A stretch of 36,266 bases of DNA from Rhodospirillaceae bacterium (GCA_020852595.1 JADZAK010000056.1:1-36266); one strand, 5' to 3'; positions 1 to 7,435 are shown, counted from the stretch's first letter. A program made the numbers and translations. The notes: a model not told the origin generated them from the letters alone.

Positions 1-456
1 TATATGCTGCCGAAGGGCAACCTCCCATCCGTTGCGCCACCAGGCAGCCCGCTCGGGGTCATACCGTAGCGCTTTGAGATCGCTTAGCGCCTCTTCACGC
101 GCGGGTCCGTCCGGCATTTCCCGATAGAGCCGATGGCGCTCGGTTTCGTAGGCACTTTCATTGAGCGCCGTGTCCCGCTTCCGAAGATCATCATCAAGCG
201 CAATCCTGTAGGCGAGGTCTGCGGCTCCGGCCACGTCCTCCGCGGTGGGCGTGCGGCGGCTACGATGCGCCTGGAACTCGGCAAAAATTTCGTTCAGGGC
301 CGCGTGCTTTCGGACTTCCGCCTCTTTCGGATCGGTTGTCCCGAGCGCCTTCATGATCTCCTTCTGGCTGCCATAGAAGGACCGAACGTCTTTCGGGATC
401 ATGACGCGAACTGAATAGCTATCGCCTCGACGTACCAAGTAGTCACGTTGCTTCAT
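1..456 (-). CDS. Tyrosine recombinase/phage-type integrase, N-terminal part (runs off left edge)
   Basis: Reading the minus strand from ATG at 456 gives 152 codons without a stop up to the window edge. The protein begins MKQRDYLVRRGDSYSVRVMI and continues with IPKDVRSFYGSQKEIMKALG, then TTDPKEAEVRKHAALNEIFA. This is the pattern of the DUF6538-type N-terminal domain found on many proteobacterial site-specific integrases ('region X is read along Y, with a K/R-rich strand and TxD..EA repeat'). The C-terminal catalytic domain with its R..HxxR..Y residues would lie beyond the left edge and is not seen. By family, such proteins cut and rejoin DNA to insert or excise genomic islands. A GTGAG sequence lies a few bases before the ATG. 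The 5' end faces the toxin-antitoxin region, and repeats in its leader may be recombinase or regulator sites. The family call is from the N-terminal domain only. Confidence 0.8.
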   Translation of the reverse strand, partial: MKQRDYLVRRGDSYSVRVMIPKDVRSFYGSQKEIMKALGTTDPKEAEVRKHAALNEIFAEFQAHRSRRTPTAEDVAGAADLAYRIALDDDLRKRDTALNESAYETERHRLYREMPDGPAREEALSDLKALRYDPERAAWWRNGWEVALRQHI

Positions 457-496
457 CTATCACTCACAAAAATGTGCCGACCTCCCTCCCCGCGTT

Positions 497-518
497 AGTC
501 ACCCGTGACTTAACTATA
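497..518 (-). promoter_or_regulatory. Possible integrase promoter with overlapping inverted repeat
   Basis: On the minus strand TATAGT (518-513) is a good -10 match. It is followed directly by AGTCAC-2 bp-GTGACT (510-497), an inverted repeat lying about where transcription would start, so a protein bound there could block the integrase promoter. No convincing -35 was found, so this is tentative. Confidence 0.35.
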
Positions 519-631
519 GCCAGCGAAAATTTGTACGACGGCCGTAGCGACGCGGCGTAGCAAGTGATAGGACGAAAAATGTAGCCATTCCAAGGAAGTA
601 CAGGCCGAAAAAATATTTTCGTCACCCGTGA
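498..631. repeat. Two direct copies of GTCACCCGTGA upstream of the integrase
   Basis: GTCACCCGTGA occurs at 498-508 and again at 621-631, in the same orientation and 123 bp apart, in the integrase leader. Short repeated sites next to an integrase gene may be arm-type recombinase sites or operators; the sequence does not distinguish these. Confidence 0.5.
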
Positions 632-752
632 TCTACTTCTGGAGACCTCCTAGTCCCCCAGCCAACTTCTCGAAATCCAATGGAATGAAGGGCTTCCGTT
701 CTGGGGAGGGCGGCCGCAACGGAGCACGCCGCAACAATGCGGCGGGACAGGG

Positions 753-1243
753 TTAAGCCCGGAGTTTCGGATTTCGCGAATAGTCCCCAGCTTTAGACTT
801 TCGGCATCTTTTCCGACAAACGCTCCCTTCACACAGCCTGTCGTAGCGCCGTCGCATATCGTAAGCATGACGCTTAACCGTCAGGACGGCCTTGGCGCCG
901 AACGGGTCCTGCATGCCCTCGGACCACAATGTATCGCAATCGGCATGGAGCGCCGAAGCGGCGATCATGGCGTCATAGATGGACAGCCCATAGCGCTGTG
1001 CGAGGGCAGGCCCGGCTTCGTGGATCTCCAACGTGAGCGGATGAACAGTGAGCAAATTGCGTAGCGTATCCAGAAAAGCCTTCGTCTCAGTCCACGTCAT
1101 CCGCACCTTGCGCCGCGCGACGTGAGCGAGTTCGTTGAGAATCTGAACGCTGATGGCTCCCCGCCGGCTATCGCCGCCTCGGCCCGATCAGCCTTCGCGG
1201 TATCGTCGCACGCGATATAGACAACGCCGGCGCGCTTGGGCAT
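753..1243 (-). pseudogene. vapC: vapC-like PIN-domain toxin, frameshifted remnant
   Basis: Two minus-strand frames join to give a VapC-like PIN protein. From about 1225 the first frame reads VVYIACDDTAKADRAEAAIA. The second reads ISVQILNELAHVARRKVRMT and later RYGLSIYDAMIAASALHADC followed by DTLWSEGMQD, the usual C-terminal half with the YDAxIxASA and DTLxSEDMQ motifs of VapC ribonuclease toxins. The switch falls at a G4 tract (1162-1159): adding one G would restore AGGGAISVQ in one frame. The start is also lost. The expected N-terminal FxDTNV strand with the first catalytic Asp is absent and replaced by sequence matching the end of the TonB receptor gene. The C-terminal tail after MQD is longer than usual and unlike the family. 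No VapB partner is visible. The gene is almost certainly non-functional. Confidence 0.75.
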
Positions 1244-1272
1244 GGAACCAGCCGCCGCCCGGCGCGTGGACG
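1223..1272. repeat. Orphan copy of the TonB receptor gene 3' end (direct repeat, copy 1)
   Basis: This 50-bp block matches 2105-2154 at 46 of 50 positions, in the same orientation. Read on the minus strand it encodes VHAPGGGWFHAQARRR, against VHAPAGGWFHAQARRR in the intact receptor. Three of the four differences are silent third-position changes (CAC/CAT, CAG/CAA, CGC/CGG), so the copy seems to derive from a once-functional related gene rather than a very recent duplication. Confidence 0.8.
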
Positions 1273-1300
1273 AGGCCCTCTTAGCTGCGAAAGGATCGAT

Positions 1301-1741
1301 TCATTTTTCGGCGCGAGATATGACCCGTCCCGTCCGCGCCTTTTGTCGCGCAAGGATACCATTGCGGAGCTGCTGGAAGAGTCCCGGCGGTAGCATGCCG
1401 TAGTCATATCGGCCCGGCGTGGCGGGAATGGGTCGCAAGTCAAATCCTGGCCACGCAAAGCGATTTAGTTCATCGAGCCGAAGCCAATGCCGAGCAGCAT
1501 CGACGCCCAGATTCTTACACGTCGCGGCCGGAATTTCGATCGAGGCCGCGGCATCTTCCGGAGGCCGGTGCGTGATGGGCGCAACGATGGTGTCGATCTC
1601 GCCGTCGGGATCGCGCCGCACTGCGACGACAATCGCGCACGGGCGATCCTTGGCGCCCTCAGTTGCGCCTTTCGCCTCTTCGCTGCTCCACAGAAAACTG
1701 TAACGGATCACCAAGCCCGGTTTCGGGATGGGAAGGTTCAT
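1301..1741 (-). CDS. PemK/MazF-like type II toxin
   Basis: A 146-residue protein starting MNLPIPKPGLVIRYSFLW. It carries KDRPCAIVVAV at residues 31-41 and later the segments IVAPITHRPP, IEIPAATCKNLGVD and LNRFAWPGFDLRP, the pattern of the alphaproteobacterial PemK-like growth inhibitors. By family, these toxins are usually endoribonucleases of the MazF/Kid fold that cut mRNA when the antitoxin is degraded. Its ATG overlaps the antitoxin stop in an ATGA arrangement (1741-1738), so the two are translationally coupled, antitoxin first. It has no signal peptide and acts in the cytoplasm. The pair is intact, unlike the neighbouring vapC remnant, and is bracketed by 50-bp direct repeats, which suggests acquisition as a cassette. 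RNA cleavage itself is inferred from the family. Confidence 0.85.
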   Translation of the reverse strand: MNLPIPKPGLVIRYSFLWSSEEAKGATEGAKDRPCAIVVAVRRDPDGEIDTIVAPITHRPPEDAAASIEIPAATCKNLGVDAARHWLRLDELNRFAWPGFDLRPIPATPGRYDYGMLPPGLFQQLRNGILARQKARTGRVISRAEK

Positions 1742-1992
1742 TTAGCCTCAACGCCGTACTCTGCCGCTTCAATCGCAGAAACCACGTCGCTCGGAAGTTC
1801 GCCGACAATGAGGGATTGCCTTTCCCGGCGCTTGAGCTGCTCGTAGTGCGCGGCTTCGCTCGCCGAGAGATAAGCACCAATCACCCGGCCATGGCTGGTC
1901 ACATGAATGATCTTTTCCGCGATCGCTTCTTCACGATAGCGCGCGAAATTGCGAGAAAACTCGGTGGCAGGCACGTCGCGGGAATGCGCCAT
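1738..1992 (-). CDS. Phd/YefM-like antitoxin
   Basis: An 84-residue protein, MAHSRDVPATEFSRNFARYR then EEAIAEKIIHVTSHGRVIGA. This is the Phd/YefM pattern: an ATEF..NF..Y helix region that binds DNA as a dimer, then a TxHGRxxG strand and a charged C-terminal segment (KRRERQSLIV) that would wrap the toxin. The ATG at 1992 is chosen because AAGGA lies just upstream. An in-frame ATG at 2034 would put the start inside the operator palindrome and upstream of the probable transcription start. It neutralises the toxin encoded immediately downstream and probably represses its own promoter. Confidence 0.85.
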   Translation of the reverse strand: MAHSRDVPATEFSRNFARYREEAIAEKIIHVTSHGRVIGAYLSASEAAHYEQLKRRERQSLIVGELPSDVVSAIEAAEYGVEAK

Positions 1993-2008
1993 TTGGGGTT
2001 CCTTATTT

Positions 2009-2042
2009 ATGTGTAAAATACGAATTTTACACATTTTGTCAA
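2009..2042 (-). promoter_or_regulatory. Toxin-antitoxin promoter with perfect palindromic operator
   Basis: On the minus strand TTGACA (2042-2037) is a consensus -35, with TATTTT (2020-2015) 16 bp downstream as -10. An inverted repeat with perfect 11-bp arms, ATGTGTAAAAT (2009-2019) and ATTTTACACAT (2024-2034) around a 4-bp centre, covers the spacer and -10. This is where an autoregulating antitoxin or toxin-antitoxin complex would bind. Confidence 0.8.
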
Positions 2043-2075
2043 GGGCCGCGCATGGGCCGATTCAAGCTGCCGCTC

Positions 2076-4052
2076 CTAAAAATCCACCGACAATGACGCC
2101 GAATAACGGCGGCGCGCCTGGGCGTGGAACCAGCCGCCGGCCGGCGCGTGGACGTGCCAGTTATAATCGTTGGTCACGTTCTCGACGCGCACGCGCAGGC
2201 TGGCGGGCGACTCGCCGACCTCGAACCGGTAGCGGCCGCCGAGATTGAGCGTGGTTTCGGCCGGAACCTTGAACGTGTTGCGGCGATCGGCGAAGTAGTC
2301 GCCGCGGTTGGTCACTTCAGCTTCCACCGACAGGCCGTTCCAGGACTTGGGTCCGTATTGCGCGTTGAGGCTGAGCACGCGCGACCAAACGCCCGGCGGG
2401 ACTTTTCCGATGAGGCCGTTATCCACCGTCAGGCCCGAAACGCGCGATTGGATCAGCACCGCGCCGGCGACAACGGTGAGATCGGCAAACGGCGTTCCGG
2501 TGACCGAGGCCTCGACGCCTTGATTGCGGATCCGCCCCACGGCGCGGAACAAGTTGGCCGCATCGCGGTCGAGGAACGGTTTGCTCACATCGAACACGCC
2601 GGCCACCGCGCGCAACGCCGGGCTGAACTCATAACGAATGCCGGCGTCGGCCTGGCGGGTGATGTTGGCGGACAGCGCTTCGCCGCGGTTGGTCGCGTTG
2701 TCCGGCGCCACGGCGGAGTTCTCGAGGCCGCGCGTATAGCCGGCGTAGACGACCAAGGATTTGCCGGGCGAAATCGCCGCCGTCGCATTGTAAAGCCAGG
2801 GGCTGCTGGTGGACTTGGTCAGCACCGCACCGCCCGTCGCCGGCATCAGCTCGCGGGTATAGTGAGTCTTCTGGAGGCCGGCGCTGAATTCGCCGATGCC
2901 CAGCCACTTGACGCCGTAAGAGAGCCCCGCCGTGCCCTGCTTGACGATATCCTTTCGCTGCGGGCCGAAGTTGAACACCGGCTCCGGCATCGGTTTATAG
3001 ACCGCTATGAAACCCGGTCCGAGATCGGCGCTGGCGCCGCCGCCAAAAACACGCCGCGCATCGCGCGCGCGGACCGCGATATGGAACGTGTGCGCGCGGT
3101 CGCCCTCGATCAAGCGGCGCGAAAGGCGCACTTCACCCGAGTATGAGCCGGCGTACGTCGGCGGATCGGCGAGCGCGTCGATGTTGGCCGTGCCGTCGGG
3201 CGCCGTCAGACGATACGCGATCACATGGTTTTCCGGCACGCTGGCGCGCGAGCGGAATACACCCGCACGCAAGGTCCAGTCCGACGACGGCGTGAGCGTT
3301 GAAATGACCCCGAAGTTGGTGTCGCGTGCCGCCGTATCGGCCCATTCCTGACTGAAATAGGCGCTGCGGTCGAAACGCGGCGGGAGCGCGCCGTTGGTGT
3401 AGATCACGGGGCGCGCTTCCTGATCGCTCATTTGCGAGCGACTCCAGAAACTGGTGACGGTCATGATATCGCTGGGCTGCCAGTGCAGGAGCGCGCCGCC
3501 GGTCCAGGTGATGGAATCGGCCACCCACTCGCGCGGCGCATCGTGACTGATGCTCGCGCCCGCGACCAACCCGAGCTTGGAATCGATCAGGGGAACCTGG
3601 CTGACGAGGTCCAAAGACAGATAGTCGTAAGGCCCCGCGCTCAGCACCGCGCTGTGAACCACCTCGTCGCCCGGCAAACGCAGACGGTAGTCCGCGATGC
3701 CCGTAGGTGCGGGAAACGGATAGGCTTGCGCGGTGACGCCGACGCGCACCGTCGATCCACGTATGATCTGGCTGCCGAGGCCCGCCTTCTGATCGAAATA
3801 GAGACCTTCGATCCGCACGTTGCCCGCGTCCACCGGGCTGAACCCGCGCGCCATGCCGACACCGTAAAGACCGACGCTTTCATTGCCGACCGAGGTGCCG
3901 AACGCGTCCTCGGCGGCGGCGAGCGCATTGTCGTTCGCGCGCTGCGCGGCGGCTTCGCGCGCCGGCAGGAGCGCCATACACATAAAAATGGGCAATAAAG
4001 ATTTGATGCACGCGCCTTTGTTACGCGCACGATATCCGCCGCACTGCGACAT
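2076..4052 (-). CDS. TonB-dependent outer-membrane receptor
   Basis: An outer-membrane receptor of 658 residues from ATG 4052, chosen for the GGGAG upstream; ATG 4073 is an alternative that adds 7 residues. A long signal peptide ends near LLPAREAAA|Q. The plug region contains SVGLYGVGMARGFSP and VRIEGLYFDQ, and about the last 450 residues are a beta-barrel rich in alternating aromatic strands. The chain ends SASLSVDF with the C-terminal Phe used for BAM insertion. A clear TonB box was not seen and the plug looks short. By family it would import an iron complex, vitamin or carbohydrate using TonB-ExbBD energy; the ligand cannot be read. No transporter or regulator partner lies beside it. Its 3' end is the source of the repeat flanking the toxin-antitoxin cassette. 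Confidence 0.88.
   Translation of the reverse strand: MSQCGGYRARNKGACIKSLLPIFMCMALLPAREAAAQRANDNALAAAEDAFGTSVGNESVGLYGVGMARGFSPVDAGNVRIEGLYFDQKAGLGSQIIRGSTVRVGVTAQAYPFPAPTGIADYRLRLPGDEVVHSAVLSAGPYDYLSLDLVSQVPLIDSKLGLVAGASISHDAPREWVADSITWTGGALLHWQPSDIMTVTSFWSRSQMSDQEARPVIYTNGALPPRFDRSAYFSQEWADTAARDTNFGVISTLTPSSDWTLRAGVFRSRASVPENHVIAYRLTAPDGTANIDALADPPTYAGSYSGEVRLSRRLIEGDRAHTFHIAVRARDARRVFGGGASADLGPGFIAVYKPMPEPVFNFGPQRKDIVKQGTAGLSYGVKWLGIGEFSAGLQKTHYTRELMPATGGAVLTKSTSSPWLYNATAAISPGKSLVVYAGYTRGLENSAVAPDNATNRGEALSANITRQADAGIRYEFSPALRAVAGVFDVSKPFLDRDAANLFRAVGRIRNQGVEASVTGTPFADLTVVAGAVLIQSRVSGLTVDNGLIGKVPPGVWSRVLSLNAQYGPKSWNGLSVEAEVTNRGDYFADRRNTFKVPAETTLNLGGRYRFEVGESPASLRVRVENVTNDYNWHVHAPAGGWFHAQARRRYSASLSVDF
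2105..2154. repeat. TonB receptor gene 3' end (direct repeat, copy 2)
   Basis: This is the in-gene copy of the 50-bp repeat, lying within the last codons of the TonB receptor. It is 882 bp from copy 1, and the toxin-antitoxin pair occupies most of the space between. The arrangement resembles an element that integrated at the 3' end of a gene while preserving its reading frame. Confidence 0.8.
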
Positions 4053-4182
4053 GTAACCCCGTCTCCCCAGCATGAAGCGGCATGTTTACTTGGTGCGGAG
4101 CGCTTAATCCAGACGGGAGCGACGGCGCCGCTTTTTTGGGCGCGCACCGGGCCGACGGCGCCACATGCGCGGACGCATGGAA

Positions 4183-4473
4183 TTATGAAAGAGACGACTT
4201 GCGGCGTAAGGCGCGGACGACGGTATAAACCACAGGTCCGGTGACGAGCCAGGCAAAGAGGTAAACACCGCCATGATCGACGGCGCCAACGCCGACGGCG
4301 CCCAAGGCGTAGACAATCGCAAGCGCGCCAAGCCAGGGCGCGGGCTTCTTTTTCCGCTTCCGCGACCGCGCAGACGTAGGCGCAGGTGTCGGCGTAGGAC
4401 GGCCCGGCGGCGCTTGAAAGGGAACCTCACCGTCATCCAGCGACGGCGGCTCAAGCTCAGGAATGTCGGGCAT
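4183..4473 (-). CDS. Small membrane protein of unknown function
   Basis: A 96-residue frame beginning MPDIPELEPPSLDDGEVPFQ. It has three visible parts: an acidic, proline-rich N-terminus, a basic linker (ARSRKRKKKP around residues 35-44), and two hydrophobic helices (roughly residues 48-64 and 69-87) followed by a basic tail VRALRRKSS. The likely topology has both ends in the cytoplasm. It is not recognised as a named family. The composition suits a real protein, but no good Shine-Dalgarno sequence precedes the ATG, so the start is uncertain. It lies between the TonB receptor and an exported methyltransferase on the same strand, without overlap. Confidence 0.6.
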   Translation of the reverse strand: MPDIPELEPPSLDDGEVPFQAPPGRPTPTPAPTSARSRKRKKKPAPWLGALAIVYALGAVGVGAVDHGGVYLFAWLVTGPVVYTVVRALRRKSSLS

Positions 4474-4611
4474 CGTGAGAGCCGGTCAGCCGAATCCTCG
4501 CGGAAGGAGCCGTAGAGTGCAACACGCCGCGGCGGGAGCATTGACGAAGATCAAATTCGCCGCCGAAATCGATCGCGCCAGCGGAGTTGGAAGGGTCGCG
4601 GCGCTGGGAGG

Positions 4612-4638
4612 GGGCCGCGGCGTCTGGCGCCACGGCCC
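4612..4638 (-). terminator. GC-rich hairpin after the exported methyltransferase gene
   Basis: Arms of 11 bp (4612-4622 and 4628-4638) enclose a 5-base loop, starting 11 bases past the methyltransferase stop. The only non-Watson-Crick position is a U-G wobble in the minus-strand RNA but a C-A mismatch in the plus-strand RNA, so it fits the minus transcript. There is no T-run, so it may be only a transcript-end stabiliser. Confidence 0.45.
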
Positions 4639-4649
4639 GCCCGCTCACC

Positions 4650-5468
4650 TTAGGCCTTGTTCGCGCTCCACGCCGCGCCGCCCTGAACGTTGCCCTTCAT
4701 GGAACCGCCTTCGACGCGGCCCGTGTACTTCTTGCCGCCGGCGGTGAAGGAGATATTCACGCCGTCCATCTTGGCTTCGCTGATGGGCTGCGGCTTGCCG
4801 TCGACGGTCAAGGTGCCGTCGAGCTTCTGATAGGTCTGCTTCAACGCGAGCTGGCCATTGCCGAGCTTCCAGTTGCCGTCGACCTTCGCGGGGATGATCC
4901 ACTTATAGGCGGTACACCAGCTGGTGCAGTCGGCGGTCGCCATGATCGTCTCGTCGGGCTCCCAATCACCCATGTTGAAGGAGTTGGAGACCACGCGCGT
5001 GCCCGGCTTCATGTCGAGCAAGATCGGGCGCAGCTTCACGTTCAGCTGCGGCAGGAGGAACAGGGTGATGACGGTGGCCTTGGAAAAATCGGAGGCGAAG
5101 ATGTCGGCCTGCGCGAACGAGGCTTTGTCCGTGACCTTCTCCTGCTCGGCATTGAACTGCGCGAGCTTGACCATGTCGGGATTATATTCGATGCCGTGCG
5201 CGCGCACGCCGCGCTTGGCCGCGGTGATGACCGTGCGGCCGTCGCCGGCGCCGAGATCGATGAGATAGTCGTCCTTCGTGACCTTCGCCATATCGAGCAT
5301 GCGGTCGACCAATGCCTGAGGGGTCGGCACCCACACCACGTCCTTACCCGCCTGGCCGGACTGCGGCTTGAACGGCGCTTCGGCGGCGAAAGAGGTCTGG
5401 CCAACGGCGCTCGTCAGCGCGAAGGCCGATACGGCGCAAACAAGAGTAATGTTACGCAAGTTGATCAT
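4650..5468 (-). CDS. SAM-dependent methyltransferase-fold protein with signal peptide
   Basis: 272 residues, starting at ATG 5468 with GGGAG upstream. Residues 1-29 look like a cleavable Sec signal (hydrophobic stretch to SFAAE). Residues 44-165 form a class I methyltransferase core: VVWVPTPQALVDRMLDMA, motif I LIDLGAGDGRT at 69-79, GIEYN at 92-96 and an acidic post-II segment ADIFASDF. Residues about 165-272 form a beta-rich C-terminal part with a possible disulfide pair (CTSWC). This VWVPTPQALVDRML family is common in Proteobacteria, but its substrate is unknown. An exported methyltransferase is odd because SAM is not normally found in the periplasm; the signal may instead be a membrane anchor, or the fold may serve another ligand. 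A GC-rich hairpin follows the stop. Confidence 0.82.
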   Translation of the reverse strand: MINLRNITLVCAVSAFALTSAVGQTSFAAEAPFKPQSGQAGKDVVWVPTPQALVDRMLDMAKVTKDDYLIDLGAGDGRTVITAAKRGVRAHGIEYNPDMVKLAQFNAEQEKVTDKASFAQADIFASDFSKATVITLFLLPQLNVKLRPILLDMKPGTRVVSNSFNMGDWEPDETIMATADCTSWCTAYKWIIPAKVDGNWKLGNGQLALKQTYQKLDGTLTVDGKPQPISEAKMDGVNISFTAGGKKYTGRVEGGSMKGNVQGGAAWSANKA

Positions 5469-5646
5469 GGCGGATCTCCCGGCTTTTTTTTGGACGTGGG
5501 GCTTAAAGACGATAAAGCGCTAGGTCGAGCGTGAATGACGCCGCGGATCATAGCCCAGCGCCGAGGCTTGCGGCGATTCCCAAATCAACTCAAGGACCTG
5601 ACGAATTGTAACAGGCCGCGCGCAGCGGACCGCACCCTTTGGCCGA

Positions 5647-6903
5647 TCAGCCGGCGTCCTTTTGCGCGGGGCAATGGCGCGCGGAAAGCGGGAACCGCAA
5701 CAAAACCGCCTCGGCCTCGGCGCGCGCTTCGAGGGTTGCGACGGCGCCCAGCGCCGCGACGAATTGTTTGATGAGAGAAAGGCGTCCACGCGCGTCGCCG
5801 GCGAGGTCGTCGCCGGACATGAGCGGCGGTGTCGTGATGCTGAGCATCGCGGCCGGGCGCGTTTCCATGTCGTCGGATTTCAACGTGACGATTATGGGAT
5901 GGCCGCTCAGCGGCGCGCGCAACGCCGGACCGAGCAGATCCTCGAGAATCGTCCGCACGAAATCCACGCGTCCGTCGATGGTCAGACCCTGTGCGATATC
6001 CGTTTTCAACTGGCCGCCGTCGGCGCCGAGTTTCACGCGCGCCGCGTCGGTGTAGGCAATCACGGCCGCGGAGAGATCGACCACGCTTCGTTTGAGGTCG
6101 AGAATCTGCGCCGAGGCCGGCTCCGGACCCGCCGGCAAACTTGCGGCCGCTTCATCGTTCGCGGGAGGCGGCAGAAGCCCGGGATCGGGACCGGCGGTGA
6201 TTTCGGCAAAGGTTTGCGTGAAGTCGCCGAGCTGGCGCAGCCGCCGTGTTTGCGCGAGCGCCAGGACCGCGGCGGCGATCATGAGCACCGCGGCCGCCGC
6301 CGCGGCAAGGCCCGTGCTTCGGATCGGCGGTAATGCGAGGAAGGTGGTTCCGGCCCCCACAACACCGCGGCTTGCGACCAGGCGCCAGCAGCCGGAGGGA
6401 CTGGCGACGGGCGTGACGGCCCACAATGAGGCGCCGTGCCCGTCCGACGCCGGGCGCGCGGGCGTGCAAGCGGCGGTGAAATCGCCGAGAGCGCCGCCGG
6501 TGACGATGCGCCCCGCTTCGCTCTCGGTCTGCGCCACCGCCTGGACAGGCGCGCCGGCGATGAAGAACACGCCCCGCGCGCCGCCTTCGGCCGGCGTGAA
6601 GAACAGCCGCAACGCGCGGTCCGTGGACGCGTATGGGGTCATGGCCTCGGTGAGCAGCGCCGCATCGCCGGGCGTCGCGGCGCGCAGCACCGGCGCCAAG
6701 GCATCGGCGATGGTCGCGGTGGAATGGTCGAGTTCCTCGGCCAGAAGCGCGCGCCCGCGCTCGTCGGCGGCGCGAATGAGCAAGAAGGCGAGAAAGGACA
6801 CGAGTCCGACCAGCACCAGTCCGCCCATCACAACGAGGCGCACGGAGATCGCCAATCGCCGCATCAAGCTGTGGGGCAGCGCGGGATCGCTATCGTGAGG
6901 CAC
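5647..6903 (-). CDS. Membrane sensor with degenerate histidine-kinase-like C-terminus
   Basis: About 418 residues from GTG 6903, chosen because GGAG lies 8 bases upstream and the start then overlaps the lipoprotein stop by 14 bp; ATG 6864 is an alternative. TM1 spans about residues 18-44 and TM2 about 197-217, enclosing a periplasmic domain of about 150 residues with two Cys (in TAAC and SGCW). After TM2 come a proline/alanine-rich linker and a region that resembles a worn histidine kinase: LKRSVVDLSAAVIAYTDAAR, an N-box-like DFVRTILEDLLGPALRA, and a terminal LSLIKQFVAALGAVATLEAR segment like the G2-box helix. No H-box (HE/DxRTPL) and no intact DxGxG glycine box are seen, so it probably binds or signals without phosphorylating. 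It is coupled to the BamE-like lipoprotein gene upstream. Confidence 0.65.
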   Translation of the reverse strand: MPHDSDPALPHSLMRRLAISVRLVVMGGLVLVGLVSFLAFLLIRAADERGRALLAEELDHSTATIADALAPVLRAATPGDAALLTEAMTPYASTDRALRLFFTPAEGGARGVFFIAGAPVQAVAQTESEAGRIVTGGALGDFTAACTPARPASDGHGASLWAVTPVASPSGCWRLVASRGVVGAGTTFLALPPIRSTGLAAAAAAVLMIAAAVLALAQTRRLRQLGDFTQTFAEITAGPDPGLLPPPANDEAAASLPAGPEPASAQILDLKRSVVDLSAAVIAYTDAARVKLGADGGQLKTDIAQGLTIDGRVDFVRTILEDLLGPALRAPLSGHPIIVTLKSDDMETRPAAMLSITTPPLMSGDDLAGDARGRLSLIKQFVAALGAVATLEARAEAEAVLLRFPLSARHCPAQKDAG

Positions 6904-7435
6904 GGCGCACGCTCCGTTCACAGGCTTCGCGCGCGGCGCCGTCGGCCCCCATGACTTTCTGCGAGAGCGCGGCATAAGCGCCGGCCGTTACGTCGCGAAA
7001 GAAGGTGACCTCCACCCGGCAACCGGCGCCCGTATAGGTCCAGATCCTGCGGCCGCCCCGCGCGCTGCGCTGCTGCGGCTCACCCATCACGCCGAGGACG
7101 TCCGCCTCGCTGAGACCGGCAACGGAAACGACAGGGGCAGGTACGACAGGACGCGGCTCAAGCACAGCGGGCGCGACGGATCGACGCGGGGGAACGCGGA
7201 CAACGCGCTCGGTTACGGGAGGTTTGGAGGCCGGCGGAGGAAGCGCGAGCCTCGCCGACAGCGGCGCTTCGGGTCCGGGCGCCGCGCGCGGCGAGACCAC
7301 CACGACATCCTCGTCCTCTTCGTCCGGGGGGCCAAAGAAGGCGCGCAGGGCGCCGCTGCTGCACGCGGAAAGAGCCGCGGCCGCGAATACGCTTCCGGCG
7401 AGTATTCGCCAATGTTCATGCAACCGCGCGACCAT
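6890..7435 (-). CDS. BamE/SmpA-like lipoprotein of unknown role
   Basis: 181 residues from ATG 7435, supported by GGGAGG five bases upstream; an upstream in-frame ATG at 7477 lacks this. A lipoprotein signal ends in the lipobox LSAC with the lipidated Cys at residue 25. Next come an acidic patch (PPDEEDEDVVVV), a long proline/valine-rich linker, and a small domain with GLSEADVLGVMGEPQQR, then IWTYTGAGCRVEVTFFRD. That pattern (helix, G.P......W.Y....C.....F) is shared with SmpA/BamE-like domains. The likely site is the inner leaflet of the outer membrane, or the inner membrane facing the periplasm. The stop overlaps the degenerate sensor gene downstream, so the two are probably translated together and may act as a pair. 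Confidence 0.7.
   Translation of the reverse strand: MVARLHEHWRILAGSVFAAAALSACSSGALRAFFGPPDEEDEDVVVVSPRAAPGPEAPLSARLALPPPASKPPVTERVVRVPPRRSVAPAVLEPRPVVPAPVVSVAGLSEADVLGVMGEPQQRSARGGRRIWTYTGAGCRVEVTFFRDVTAGAYAALSQKVMGADGAAREACERSVRRASR

Larger units (their letters stand above)
457..752. other. Gene-free stretch next to the integrase
   Basis: No credible coding frame, tRNA or terminator was found here. Apart from the integrase leader repeats, the stretch is less GC-rich than the rest of the window around 510-620, which fits an acquired or eroded segment. Confidence 0.5.

Noticed and set aside
457-752. Possible tRNA attachment target next to the integrase
   Set aside because: No sequence here folds as a tRNA or contains a recognisable T-loop motif.
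650-868. Short minus-strand frame in the integrase-vapC gap
   Set aside because: No family, no ribosome site, and it runs into the vapC remnant in another frame.
4587-5534. 315-codon plus-strand open frame
   Set aside because: Antisense to the exported methyltransferase gene; no family pattern or ribosome site.
5520-5789. 89-codon minus-strand frame upstream of the exported methyltransferase
   Set aside because: Overlaps the degenerate sensor's 3' end in another frame and reads as Arg/Pro/Ser-rich shadow sequence.
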